Assembly: GCF_902859725.1 (NCBI RefSeq)
Contig: NZ_CADIJP010000022.1
Span: forward strand, 20,341 to 84,340
Length of the DNA: 64,000 bases
Reading direction: 5' to 3'
DNA from: Achromobacter mucicolens
GTDB taxonomy: Bacteria; Pseudomonadota; Gammaproteobacteria; Burkholderiales; Burkholderiaceae_B
This document shows, one piece after another, positions 9,704 through 17,745 of the stretch (positions within the stretch are counted from its first letter, which is position 1; each line of letters starts with the position of its first letter). Both the position numbers and the translations under genes were made by a program. The notes under the pieces were generated by a model. It did not search any database, had not been told where the DNA came from, and saw only the letters and a program-made list of their open reading frames with translations.

Positions 9704-10680
9704 TCAAACATTTCCAGATAGGTGGCGCCCGGCTGTCCGGGCTTGGACAGGGCATCGGAGTAGAGCGTACCACCCACCTTGGCGCCGGTCTCGCGCGCGA
9801 TCTGCTGGACCAGCTTGGGACTGCTGATGTTCTCGACGAACACCGCCGGCACCTTGTCGCGCCGCACCTGTTCGATGATCGCGGCCACCTCGCGCGCCGA
9901 CGGCTCGGCATCCGTCGACACGCCCATCGCGGGGATGAACGTCACGCCATAGGCGTCGCCGAAATAACCGAACGCGTCGTGCGAGGTCACAACCTTGCGG
10001 CGGTCGGCGCCAATGGCATCGAAGCTTTTGCGCACGCTGGCGTCCAGCGCCTGCAGCTTGGCGATATACGTGTCCGCGCGTTGGCGGTAGGCCTGCGCAT
10101 GCGCGGGGTCCGCGGCCGCCAGGCCGTTGGCCACATTGCGCGCGTAGATCACGCCGTTGGCCAGGCTCTGCCAGGCATGCGGATCGGCGTCGCCGTGGTG
10201 ATGATGATGACCATGCTCGTGATCACCGTCATGGTCGTGATCATGCTTGTCTTCATGCTTGTGGTCGTGGTCGTGATCATGGTCGTGACCGTCCCCGTCG
10301 TCATGCCCCGCGAACTTGCGCGGCGCGACGCCCTGGGACGCCGTCACCGTCTGTCCCGCGAATCCCGACGCCTTTGTCAGCTTGGGCAGCCAGGTCTCGA
10401 AATCCAGCCCGTTCACCACCAGCACGCGCGCCTCGGCCAGCTTCCTTGCATCACCCGGCGTGGGCTCGTAGCCGTGCGCGTCGCCGTCGGGGCCGACCAG
10501 CGTGGTCAGGCTGATGTCGGCCCCGCCCACTTCCCGCACGATGTCGCCCAGGATGGAAAAGCTGGCCACCACCTTCAACGGCTCAGCCGCCTGTGCAGTG
10601 CCCAGGACGGCTGTCAGGCAAGCGCCCGCCAGAGCCAGCAGTGCGCGGCGGCGGGCCGCCAGAATCGAACGCATGGTCAA
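9664..10680 (-). CDS. znuA: Zinc ABC transporter, periplasmic binding protein
   Basis: The zinc-capturing subunit of ZnuABC. The 338-aa protein has a signal peptide (about 10-32, ending AQAAE) and the cluster A-I solute-binding fold. Conserved His ligands occur at His69 (DAHGYEP), His168 (DPHAW) and in SHDAFGYF. A disordered loop at 126-162 is extremely rich in His and Asp, as usual for ZnuA but long. ATG codons at 10680 and 10674 are both possible starts. It lies 15 bp after znuB, with the reading order znuC-znuB-znuA. Confidence 0.93.
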   Translation of the reverse strand: MTMRSILAARRRALLALAGACLTAVLGTAQAAEPLKVVASFSILGDIVREVGGADISLTTLVGPDGDAHGYEPTPGDARKLAEARVLVVNGLDFETWLPKLTKASGFAGQTVTASQGVAPRKFAGHDDGDGHDHDHDHDHKHEDKHDHDHDGDHEHGHHHHHGDADPHAWQSLANGVIYARNVANGLAAADPAHAQAYRQRADTYIAKLQALDASVRKSFDAIGADRRKVVTSHDAFGYFGDAYGVTFIPAMGVSTDAEPSAREVAAIIEQVRRDKVPAVFVENISSPKLVQQIARETGAKVGGTLYSDALSKPGQPGATYLEMFEWNARQLAAALQP

Positions 10681-10695
10681 TCTCCTTAGGAAGTC

Positions 10696-11562
10696 TCAGG
10701 CAGGTCGCGCGCGGCGCGTTGCCCGCAGCAGCCCGCCCTGCGGGCCGCCCACAATGGAAAACAGATAGCAGGCGCCGGCCGCCAGGATGATCGCGGGCGA
10801 GGCCGGCACGTCGAAGTGATAGGAGACCAGCAGCCCGGCCACGGAAGACGCCACGCCGATCGCCGCCGACAGCGGAATCTGCCGGGCCGCGCTGCGCACC
10901 CAGAAGCGCGCCGCGGCGGCCGGCAGCATCATGATTCCCACCACCATCAGCGTGCCCAGCACCTGAAAGCCCGCCACCAGGTTCACGACCACCAGCACCA
11001 GAAAGCCCATGTGCACAAGGCCGCCCATGCCGCCGCTGGCGCGCAGGAACCCCGGGTCCAGGCATTCGGCGACCAGCAGCCGGTAGATTGCCGCCAGGAC
11101 AAGCAAGGTCACGCTAGCCGTGGCCGTCACAAGCAGCAGCGCGGCGTCGTCCAGCCCCAGCACCGTGCCGAACAGCACGTGCAGCAGGTCCATGTTGGAG
11201 CCGCGCAGCGACACCAGCAACACGCCCAGCCCGAGCGAGATCAGGTAGAAGGCGGCAAAGCTGGCGTCTTCGCGCAGCGGCGTCAGCCGGGCCACCAGCC
11301 CGGCCAGCAATGCCACGGCCAGGCCGGTGGCGATGCCGCCCAGCATCATCGCGCCCAGCGACAGGCCCGCCATCAGAAAGCCCGCGGCCACACCCGGCAG
11401 GATGGCGTGCGACATCGCGTCGCCCATCAAGCTCATGCGCCGCAATACGAGAAAAACGCCCAAGGGCGCCGCACCCAGCGACAACGCGCAGGCGCCGGCC
11501 AGCGCGCGCCGCATGAAGCCGTAGTCCAGGAACGGCGACACCAGCCAGTGTGCAAGCGTCAT
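10696..11562 (-). CDS. znuB: Zinc ABC transporter, permease
   Basis: The membrane channel subunit of ZnuABC, 288 aa with about eight hydrophobic helices and the motif MGDAMSHAILPGVA typical of metal-type ABC permeases (MntB/ZnuB family). The start is set at the ATG at 11562 (MTLAHWLVSP), which overlaps the znuC stop as ATGA; the open frame itself continues upstream inside znuC. The protein should sit in the inner membrane as a dimer driven by ZnuC. Confidence 0.93.
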   Translation of the reverse strand: MTLAHWLVSPFLDYGFMRRALAGACALSLGAAPLGVFLVLRRMSLMGDAMSHAILPGVAAGFLMAGLSLGAMMLGGIATGLAVALLAGLVARLTPLREDASFAAFYLISLGLGVLLVSLRGSNMDLLHVLFGTVLGLDDAALLLVTATASVTLLVLAAIYRLLVAECLDPGFLRASGGMGGLVHMGFLVLVVVNLVAGFQVLGTLMVVGIMMLPAAAARFWVRSAARQIPLSAAIGVASSVAGLLVSYHFDVPASPAIILAAGACYLFSIVGGPQGGLLRATRRARPA

Positions 11563-12290
11563 GACCAGGCTCCCGCCTGCCGCTGCCGGGCCGCCTTCAG
11601 GTGGGCCTCGCTCAACGTCGCGGCAGTCTCGCCCCACGCCACCACCGAGCCCGACAGCAGCAGGCATTCCGGAAAGTGATCGCGCACCAGGTCCAGATCG
11701 TGCAGCACCGCAATCACGGTGCGGCCCTGTCCATGCAGGCCGCACAGCAGGGCCATCAGGTCCTCGGCCGTGTGGCTGTCCACGGCCGCGAAGGGCTCAT
11801 CCAATAGCAGCACCGGCGCGTCCTGCACCAGCATCCGCGCAAACAGGGCGCGCTGCATCTGCCCGCCCGACAGCGTGTCCACGCCCCGGTCCGCGGCATC
11901 GGCCAGGCCCACGGTTTCCAACGCCTGCATGCAGCAGCCCAGTTCCTCGCCGCCGAACCCGCGCCATCCGCCCACGCGTCGCCAGGCGCCCATGGCCACC
12001 AGGTCCAGCACCGTGGTGGGAAACGACCGGTCCAGTTCCGCCGCCTGCGGCAGCCACGCCAGCGCCGACCGCCCGGCGCCCTGGATGCGCACGCTGCCCG
12101 TCATCGGGCGCAGCACGCCCATGATTCCCTTGATGAGCGTGGACTTGCCCGCGCCGTTGGGGCCGACCACGGCCGTCATGACGCCCGGCGCGAAACTGCC
12201 CGAGACCGAGCGCAGCGCGGGCCGCCCGTGCCAGCCGAACGAGGCGTCGGCCAGCTCGACGGTGATGGGCGCCGCCGTCATCGCAGCCAC
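11559..12290 (-). CDS. znuC: Zinc ABC transporter, ATPase
   Basis: The ATP-hydrolysing subunit of the zinc importer. In 243 aa it shows Walker A (GPNGAGKST), the signature LSGGQ, Walker B (VLLLDEP) and the switch His in AVLHDLD. The start may be at 12290 or at the Met four codons on (12281). It overlaps znuB by 4 bp (ATGA), and its own 5' end overlaps a small membrane ORF by 13 bp. The operon is preceded by a Zur box, so expression should rise when zinc is scarce. Confidence 0.93.
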   Translation of the reverse strand: MAAMTAAPITVELADASFGWHGRPALRSVSGSFAPGVMTAVVGPNGAGKSTLIKGIMGVLRPMTGSVRIQGAGRSALAWLPQAAELDRSFPTTVLDLVAMGAWRRVGGWRGFGGEELGCCMQALETVGLADAADRGVDTLSGGQMQRALFARMLVQDAPVLLLDEPFAAVDSHTAEDLMALLCGLHGQGRTVIAVLHDLDLVRDHFPECLLLSGSVVAWGETAATLSEAHLKAARQRQAGAWS

Positions 12291-12463
12291 CCCTCAAGCG
12301 CCCACCAGTCCAGCGCCCAGCCGGTCAACGCCCACAGCACGGCGGCGGCCACCGCGGCATACGCCATGCGGCGCCATGCGGAAACAAGAAACGCGGATCG
12401 GGCGGGCGCGCGCCGGCCGGGCGCGGCGCCGGACCGCGGGGGCAGGAGCGTGAAATGGGACAT
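12278..12463 (-). CDS. Small putative membrane protein upstream of znuC
   Basis: A 61-aa ORF, the first frame after the Zur box. It begins MSHFTLLPPR, then has an Arg/Pro-rich stretch and one membrane helix at about 33-54 rich in Ala, Leu and Trp, and ends WWALEGWLR. It overlaps znuC by 13 bp. I do not recognise a family. It could be a short subunit or leader peptide coupled to znuC translation, or an accidental ORF: the high GC makes spurious frames common. The overlap and the membrane helix favour a real gene, weakly. Confidence 0.45.
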   Translation of the reverse strand: MSHFTLLPPRSGAAPGRRAPARSAFLVSAWRRMAYAAVAAAVLWALTGWALDWWALEGWLR

Positions 12464-12516
12464 GGCAGGCAACAGCGGAAAACGGCAGCGGACAGGAACA
12501 GCGATGGTTTTATTAT

Positions 12517-12529
12517 GTTATATCATAAC
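12517..12529. promoter_or_regulatory. Zur box between the znu operon and zur
   Basis: The palindrome GTTATATCATAAC (perfect 5-bp arms GTTAT/ATAAC) lies in an AT-rich island between the divergent genes. It agrees with the core of the proteobacterial Zur operator, GTTATA-N-TATAAC. It is 54 bp from the first ORF of the znu operon and 110 bp upstream of zur. Binding here should block the znu promoter and may also autoregulate zur. Confidence 0.82.
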
Positions 12530-12639
12530 TAAACCGGACTAGCCCGCCGGCCAGTTCCCGGACCCAGGGGTTTTCTGCTACCTTCCAGGCATCTCGCGCG
12601 CGCATCGCGCGCGCGCTTCCCATTCAGATAAAGCCCGCC

Positions 12640-13143
12640 ATGTCCGCACCGTCCCGTCCACCCCGCAACGACAGCGTAGGCGCTCAGCTCAGCGTCGCCG
12701 AAACGCTGTGCGCGCAGCGCGGACGCCGCCTGACCCCCATCCGCCGCAAGGTCCTTGAACTGCTGCTGCGCCATGGCCGCAGCCTGAAGGCCTACGAGCT
12801 GCTGGACGCGATGCGCGCCGTTCACCCCGGCGCCGCGCCGCCCACGGTGTACCGTGCGCTGGACTTCCTGATGGACGAAGGCCTGATACACCGCCTGGAT
12901 GCCGTCAATGCCTGGAGCGCCTGCCACGACGCCGGCGGCGCGCCGCACGACCTGCTCGTCGTCTGTACCGGTTGCGGCGCCGTCGCCGAAGTCTCCGACC
13001 CGGCCATGAGCCGGCAGCTGGCCGAACGCGTCGCCCAGACGGGTTATGCGCTGGCCACGCACGAAACCGAGATCCGCGCCCTGTGCCCGCAGTGCCAAAA
13101 GACGCAGCCGGCCGACGCGGGTCACCACCACCATCACCACTGA
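12640..13143 (+). CDS. zur: Zinc uptake regulator, Fur family
   Basis: A 167-aa Fur-family repressor: N-terminal winged helix (about 15-95, with the recognition region PPTVYRALDFL) and C-terminal dimer and metal domain. Two CXXC pairs, Cys109/Cys112 and Cys149/Cys152, form the structural zinc site. Divergence from znuCBA and the Zur box identify it as Zur rather than Fur. An oddity is the native C-terminus, which ends in six consecutive histidines (162-167). A run of alternating C and G at about 12594-12616 lies just upstream of the start. Confidence 0.93.
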   Translation: MSAPSRPPRNDSVGAQLSVAETLCAQRGRRLTPIRRKVLELLLRHGRSLKAYELLDAMRAVHPGAAPPTVYRALDFLMDEGLIHRLDAVNAWSACHDAGGAPHDLLVVCTGCGAVAEVSDPAMSRQLAERVAQTGYALATHETEIRALCPQCQKTQPADAGHHHHHH

Positions 13144-13145
13144 AC

Positions 13146-13168
13146 GGGGATCTTCCCCCTTTCGTTTT
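13146..13168 (+). terminator. Weak possible terminator after zur
   Basis: A 5-bp GGGGA/TCCCC stem with a 3-nt loop begins just after the zur stop and is followed by a pyrimidine-rich stretch ending in four Ts. The stem is short, so termination is doubtful. Confidence 0.35.
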
Positions 13169-13317
13169 CATCCGTTGGATGCGCCCGCCTGGCCGGAACG
13201 TTTCAGCGCGGTTACCGCTTGCGCGCCCATGCGCCCTTGAAACCCCGCAAACCGCCCCAAAATAGGGGTATCGCCCCATACTTGACGGCGTACGGCTGCC
13301 ATCTGGCGGCCACGGCC

Positions 13318-13365
13318 CCCCGGGTTGGCCCGGGGTTTGCCCCCTGCCCCCGACTGTGCTGTAAT
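13318..13365 (+). promoter_or_regulatory. Candidate promoter and GC dyad upstream of the CobW-type gene
   Basis: The 340-bp gap between zur and the GTPase gene holds a perfect dyad CCCCGGG-ttgg-CCCGGGG (13318-13335). It is followed at once by a sigma70-like pair: TTGCCC at 13337 and TGTAAT at 13360, with a 17-bp spacer. This would give a leader of roughly 110 nt. No Zur-box-like GTTATA sequence was seen in the gap, and nothing else in it is recognisable. Confidence 0.4.
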
Positions 13366-13483
13366 CCTGCGTCCGGCCGCTATCGGCGGCTGTCGCAGCC
13401 TGTGGCAGACATCTCCGGCAGGGACTGAAAACCCCGTCAGGCGCCGTGTTTCACGCCCCTGACATCACGCTAGCAGCTTCGCC

Positions 13484-14611
13484 ATGAATACCCCGCGCAG
13501 TTTGGACAAAATGGTTCCCGTCACCATCCTCACCGGCTTCCTCGGTGCGGGCAAGACCACCCTGCTCAAACGCATCCTGACCGAATTCCATGGCCGCCGC
13601 GTCGCGGTCATCGAAAACGAATTCGGGCCGGAAAGCATCGACAACGACCTGCTCGTGCAGGACAGCGACGAAGAAATCATCGAACTGTCCAACGGGTGCG
13701 TCTGCTGCACGGTGCGCGGCGACCTGATGCGCACGCTGTCCGACCTTCGCGCCAAGCGCGAAGCCGGCGACCTGAATTTCGAACGCGTCATCCTCGAAAC
13801 CACCGGCATGGCCAACCCCGGCCCCGTGTGCCAGACGTTCTTCATGGATGACGACATCGCCGAGTACTACCGCCTGGACGCGGTGGTCACGGTGGTCGAT
13901 GCCAAGCACGGCATGGCCACACTCGACGCACAACCCGAAGCCCAGAAGCAGGTCGGTTTCGCCGACCGCATCCTGATCTCGAAGAAAGACCTGGTCAACG
14001 AAGTCGACTACGAAGCGCTGCGCCACCGCCTGGTTCACATGAACCCGCGCGCGCCGATCACCGCCGTCAACTTCGGCGACGTCGACCTCAAGTCCATCAT
14101 CGACATCAGCGGCTTCAACCTGAATTCCATTCTGGACATCGACCCGGAGTTCCTGGCCGATGAGCATCCGGACGCCGCGCACGACCATGCCCACGGGCAC
14201 GATCACGACCATGATCACGGCCACGGCCATGACCACGATCACGATCATGACCACGACGGCGAATGCGGCGCGCACTGCAATCATGCCCATCATCACCACC
14301 CCAAGCACGACGACGAAATCGGCGCGTTCGTGTTCCGTTCCAACAAGCCGTTCGATCCCGCGCGCCTTGAGGAATTCCTGGGCGGCGTCGTGCAGGTCTA
14401 TGGCCCCGACCTGATGCGCTACAAGGGCATCCTGTACATGAAGGGCATCAACCGCCGCATGTTGTTCCAGGGTGTGCACATGATGATGGGCGCCGAACCC
14501 GGCAAGCCGTGGACCGCGGCCGAAAAACCGTCCACCAAGATGGTGTTCATCGGACGTAAGCTGCCCCAGGAGATTTTTACCCGGGGCTTGGAGCAGTGCC
14601 TGGCGGGGTAA
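13484..14611 (+). CDS. CobW/COG0523-family GTPase with His-rich metal loop
   Basis: A 375-aa G3E-family GTPase of the COG0523 group, which insert or allocate metals, often zinc. It shows Walker A GFLGAGKTT (18-26), the conserved metal-binding CXCC as Cys72-Val-Cys74-Cys75 in NGCVCC, the base motif SKKDL, and a 48-residue His/Asp-rich insertion (228-275) before the CobW C-terminal domain (from about 280). Zur-regulated relatives (ZigA, YeiR-like, ZNG1) deliver zinc to client proteins. Position after zur and znu supports a zinc role over cobalamin synthesis, although a cobalamin adenosyltransferase lies 3 kb away. Start may be 13484 or Met10. Confidence 0.85.
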   Translation: MNTPRSLDKMVPVTILTGFLGAGKTTLLKRILTEFHGRRVAVIENEFGPESIDNDLLVQDSDEEIIELSNGCVCCTVRGDLMRTLSDLRAKREAGDLNFERVILETTGMANPGPVCQTFFMDDDIAEYYRLDAVVTVVDAKHGMATLDAQPEAQKQVGFADRILISKKDLVNEVDYEALRHRLVHMNPRAPITAVNFGDVDLKSIIDISGFNLNSILDIDPEFLADEHPDAAHDHAHGHDHDHDHGHGHDHDHDHDHDGECGAHCNHAHHHHPKHDDEIGAFVFRSNKPFDPARLEEFLGGVVQVYGPDLMRYKGILYMKGINRRMLFQGVHMMMGAEPGKPWTAAEKPSTKMVFIGRKLPQEIFTRGLEQCLAG

Positions 14612-14735
14612 TCCCCATTCCTGCGTGACGCGATGCGACGAAGGCAGTACTGTGAGGTACGGATAGCGTAGGCAACAAGTAACACGGACCGGGACGGACG
14701 CCCGCGCCAGGATCGATTCATAGTGGAGTGTTTAC

Positions 14736-15200
14736 ATGGCTACCAAGGCAGCAACCAAAAAATCAAGCAAGTCGACGAGCGATACGGCGATTGATCTGCC
14801 CAGCGAGAAGGAATTGCTGGCCATGCCCGAGTCCGACTACATGAACGACCGCCAATTGGCGTTCTTCAAGGAACGGCTCAAACAACTCGAGCAGGACATT
14901 CTGGCCAACGCCGGCGAGACCACCGAGCACCTGCGTGAAACGCAATTCGTGCCCGACCCCGCCGACCGCGCCACCATCGAGGAAGAGCACGCCCTGGAAC
15001 TGCGCACCCGCGACCGCGAGCGCAAGCTGCTCAAGAAGGTGCAGCAATCCATCGCCCGCATCGACAGCGGCGAATACGGCTGGTGCGAAGAAACGGGCGA
15101 GCCCATCGGCATCCCGCGCCTGCTCGCCCGCCCCACGGCCACCCTGTCGCTTGAAGCGCAGGAACGCCGCGAGATGCGTCAAAAGCTGTACGGCGACTGA
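14736..15200 (+). CDS. dksA: RNA polymerase-binding transcription factor DksA, single-cysteine type
   Basis: A 154-aa DksA/TraR protein that binds the RNA polymerase secondary channel and works with ppGpp. The coiled coil spans about 40-110, with the functional acidic tip DPADRAT (Asp74, Asp77). The usual four-cysteine zinc finger is degenerate: the positions read Cys117, Thr120, Ser138, Ala141. Such C/T/S/A variants are known from alphaproteobacteria and from zinc-independent paralogues such as P. aeruginosa DksA2. The N-terminus is a Lys/Ser/Thr-rich tail of about 20 residues. Whether this is the only DksA of the organism cannot be seen here. Confidence 0.92.
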   Translation: MATKAATKKSSKSTSDTAIDLPSEKELLAMPESDYMNDRQLAFFKERLKQLEQDILANAGETTEHLRETQFVPDPADRATIEEEHALELRTRDRERKLLKKVQQSIARIDSGEYGWCEETGEPIGIPRLLARPTATLSLEAQERREMRQKLYGD

Positions 15201-15227
15201 TCCGTCCCGCATTCGCTCCGTCCCCTG

Positions 15228-15262
15228 AAAGGCCATGCCGGTTTCCGCGCATGGCCTTTTTT
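15228..15262 (+). terminator. Rho-independent terminator after dksA
   Basis: An 8-bp perfect stem (ggccatgc / gcatggcc) with a 10-nt loop, extended by A-T pairs, is followed by six Ts. It separates dksA from hslVU. Confidence 0.85.
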
Positions 15263-15344
15263 ATCGTCCCCGGGGCACATGAAGTCCCAAGACCTTGATA
15301 TCCCCGCGACCGCCCCCAGCTAACTTTTTCATAGGAAGGAACGC

Positions 15345-15884
15345 ATGGAACAATTTCACGCCACCACCATCGTGTGTGTGCGCCGCGGCAACCGCGTCGC
15401 GCTGGGCGGCGATGGCCAGGTCACCCTGGGCAACATCGTCATCAAGGGCACTGCCCGCAAGATCCGCCGCCTCTATCACGACAAGATCCTCGCTGGCTTT
15501 GCCGGCGCCACCGCCGATGCGTTCACGCTGCAGGAACGCTTCGAGGCCAAGCTTGAAAAGCACCAGGGCAACCTGATGCGCGCCGCGGTCGAACTGACCC
15601 GCGACTGGCGCACCGACCGCGTCCTGCGCCGTCTGGAAGCCATGCTGATCGTGGCTGACGCCGAGCACACGCTGGTGCTCACCGGCAATGGCGACGTCCT
15701 GGAACCCGAGCACGGCCTGGCCGCCATCGGCTCCGGCGGCGCTTACGCCCAGTCGGCCGCCCTCGCGCTGCTGCGCAACACCGACCTGCCGCCCGAGACG
15801 ATCATCAAGCAATCGCTCGAGATCGCCGGCGACCTGTGCATCTACACCAACCAGAACCACGTCATCGAAACGCTGGGCGACTGA
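15345..15884 (+). CDS. hslV: ATP-dependent protease subunit HslV
   Basis: The peptidase subunit of the HslUV (ClpQY) protease. The 179-aa precursor begins [15 protein letters not shown]; removal of the first residues exposes the catalytic N-terminal Thr of TTIV. The conserved GGDGQVTLG and the Gly-rich GSGGAYA segment are present. A strong ribosome site (aggaagga) precedes the ATG. The hslU gene follows 70 bp downstream in the usual order. Confidence 0.95.
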   Translation: MEQFHATTIVCVRRGNRVALGGDGQVTLGNIVIKGTARKIRRLYHDKILAGFAGATADAFTLQERFEAKLEKHQGNLMRAAVELTRDWRTDRVLRRLEAMLIVADAEHTLVLTGNGDVLEPEHGLAAIGSGGAYAQSAALALLRNTDLPPETIIKQSLEIAGDLCIYTNQNHVIETLGD

Positions 15885-15954
15885 CGCCCGCCACGCGGCG
15901 CAGCCTGCGCCGCGGCGCCCTCCCAGCCCGCCCTAGCATCAAGGATCCGCCCTC

Positions 15955-17289
15955 ATGTCCGCATCCAACATGACGCCCGGAGAGATCGTCTCCGAACTCG
16001 ACAAGTACATCGTCGGCCAGAACCGCGCCAAGCGCGCCGTCGCCGTGGCGCTGCGCAACCGCTGGCGCCGCCAGCAGGTCGCCGAGCCCCTGCGCCACGA
16101 AATCCATCCCAAGAACATCCTGATGATCGGCCCGACCGGCGTCGGCAAGACCGAGATCGCGCGCCGCCTGGCCAAGCTGGCCAACGCGCCGTTCATCAAG
16201 ATCGAAGCCACGAAGTTCACCGAGGTCGGCTACGTGGGCCGCGACGTGGACACCATCATCCGCGACCTGACCGAATACTCAATCAAGCAGACCCGCGAAC
16301 TGGAAATGCGCCGCGTGCGCACCCAGGCCGAGGACGCCGCCGAAGACCGCATCCTGGACGCGCTGGTGCCTCCGCCCCGCGGCGCCTCGGGCGAACCGCA
16401 GCGCGGCGAAGACAACAGCGCCCGCCAGACGTTCAGGAAGCGCCTGCGCGAAGGGCTGATCGACGATCTGGAGATCGAGATCGAAGTCGCCCAGACCGTG
16501 CCGCAAATGGACGTCATGACGCCCCCGGGCATGGAAGAAATGGCCGAGCAGCTGCGCGGCATGTTCGCGGGCATGGCGCGCGACAAGAAAAAGCCTAAGA
16601 AGATGAAGGTGCGCGAAGCCTTCAAGCTCATCGTCGACGAAGAAGCCGCCAAGCGCGTCAACGAAGAAGACCTGCGCAGCGTGGCGATCACCAACGTCGA
16701 GCAGAACGGCATCGTCTTCCTGGACGAGATCGACAAGATTGCCGCCCGCCAGGAATCCGGCGGCGCCGATGTCTCGCGCCAGGGCGTGCAGCGCGACTTG
16801 CTGCCGCTGGTTGAAGGCACCACCGTCAACACGCGCTACGGCATGGTCCGCACCGATCACATCCTGTTCATCGCGTCGGGCGCCTTTCACCTGTCGCGCC
16901 CGTCGGACCTGATCCCCGAGCTGCAAGGCCGTTTCCCGATCCGCGTCGAACTCGAATCGCTCACCGCCGAAGACTTCGTGCGCATCCTGTCCGACACGGA
17001 TGCCTCGCTGACCAAGCAGTACACGGCGCTGATGGCCACCGAGGACGTCGAGCTCGAATTCACCGACGAAGGCGTGCGCCGCCTGGCGGAGCTGGCCTTC
17101 GAGGTCAACGAAACCACCGAGAACATCGGTGCCCGACGCCTCTACACGGTGATGGAAAAGCTGCTCGACGAGCTGTCCTTCGATGCAACCTCCAGCCAGG
17201 ACAGGCACGTCAGGATCGACGCCGCCTACGTCAACGCGCAGCTGGCCGAAGCCGCCAGCAGCCAGGACCTGGCGCGTTACGTGCTCTGA
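15955..17289 (+). CDS. hslU: HslU, ATPase subunit of the HslUV protease
   Basis: The AAA+ unfoldase partner of HslV, 444 aa. Walker A is GPTGVGKTE (59-67) and Walker B lies in [10 protein letters not shown]; the intermediate domain (about 110-230), rich in charged residues, is present. The C-terminus ends LARYVL, matching the docking tail that inserts into HslV. The gene is followed at 26 bp by a strong bidirectional terminator that ends the unit. Confidence 0.95.
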   Translation: MSASNMTPGEIVSELDKYIVGQNRAKRAVAVALRNRWRRQQVAEPLRHEIHPKNILMIGPTGVGKTEIARRLAKLANAPFIKIEATKFTEVGYVGRDVDTIIRDLTEYSIKQTRELEMRRVRTQAEDAAEDRILDALVPPPRGASGEPQRGEDNSARQTFRKRLREGLIDDLEIEIEVAQTVPQMDVMTPPGMEEMAEQLRGMFAGMARDKKKPKKMKVREAFKLIVDEEAAKRVNEEDLRSVAITNVEQNGIVFLDEIDKIAARQESGGADVSRQGVQRDLLPLVEGTTVNTRYGMVRTDHILFIASGAFHLSRPSDLIPELQGRFPIRVELESLTAEDFVRILSDTDASLTKQYTALMATEDVELEFTDEGVRRLAELAFEVNETTENIGARRLYTVMEKLLDELSFDATSSQDRHVRIDAAYVNAQLAEAASSQDLARYVL

Positions 17290-17314
17290 TCCCGCCCCCG
17301 GCGCAACCGGGCGC

Positions 17315-17351
17315 AAAAAACCCCGCCGCAAGCGATTGCGGCGGGGTTTTT
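17315..17351. terminator. Bidirectional Rho-independent terminator
   Basis: A 10-bp perfect stem (ccccgccgca / tgcggcgggg) with a 6-nt loop is flanked by an A-run and a T-run. It serves the convergent hslU and CusF-like genes. Confidence 0.9.
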
Positions 17352-17364
17352 CATTGGACCGGCA

Positions 17365-17670
17365 TCAGTTCGAGATCGCCGTCACCACGTACTTGCCATC
17401 CTTGCGCGTGGCGGTGAAGCGCACCTTGTCGCCCGCCTTGATATTGGCCAGCAACGCCGGATCGGCCTGATAGACCAGCGACATCGCCGGCAGGTCCAGC
17501 GCCTTGATGGCATCGTGCTTGATCGTGACCTTGCCCGCAGCGGCGTCCACGCGCCGCACCTCGCCCGTGGCGTCGGCCTGCTGCGCGAACGCCAGGGGCG
17601 TGGCCAGCGAGACGACGGCCATTGCGGTGGCAACGGCCATGGGCGTTGTGTATTTGCGGTTAAAACCCAT
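17365..17670 (-). CDS. Periplasmic CusF-like copper-binding domain protein
   Basis: A 101-aa exported protein: signal peptide about 1-29 ending AFA, then a single CusF-type OB-fold domain (GEVRRVDAAAGKVTIKHD...). In E. coli CusF, Cu(I)/Ag(I) is held by His36, Met47, Met49 and Trp44. Here the matching segment is KHDAIKALDLPAMSLVY: the His and first Met are kept, while the Trp and second Met are Leu. Metal binding may therefore be weakened or changed. The start is supported by the strong ribosome site AGGGAGGT. No cusCBA genes lie nearby. Confidence 0.8.
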   Translation of the reverse strand: MGFNRKYTTPMAVATAMAVVSLATPLAFAQQADATGEVRRVDAAAGKVTIKHDAIKALDLPAMSLVYQADPALLANIKAGDKVRFTATRKDGKYVVTAISN

Positions 17671-17717
17671 ATGAAACCTCCCTATGCGGTCCGAGCGGGC
17701 AAGACGCCAAGGCGGGC

Positions 17718-17745
17718 TTGCCGCTTTTTACAGTGCTAGGATACT
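17718..17745 (+). promoter_or_regulatory. Candidate sigma70 promoter for the adenosyltransferase-rmlD pair
   Basis: TTGCCG at 17718 and GATACT at 17740 are separated by 16 bp, about 150 bp upstream of the adenosyltransferase start. The leader between them shows no cobalamin riboswitch pattern that I could recognise. Confidence 0.4.

Noticed and set aside
10201-10300. Tandem gtcgtg/atgatg-like repeats in znuA DNA
   Set aside because: They are His/Asp codon runs of the metal-binding loop in a normal znuA frame, not a separate repeat element.
14160-14310. Repetitive catgatcac-type DNA in the GTPase gene
   Set aside because: It encodes the His-rich insertion of the COG0523 protein and stays in frame.
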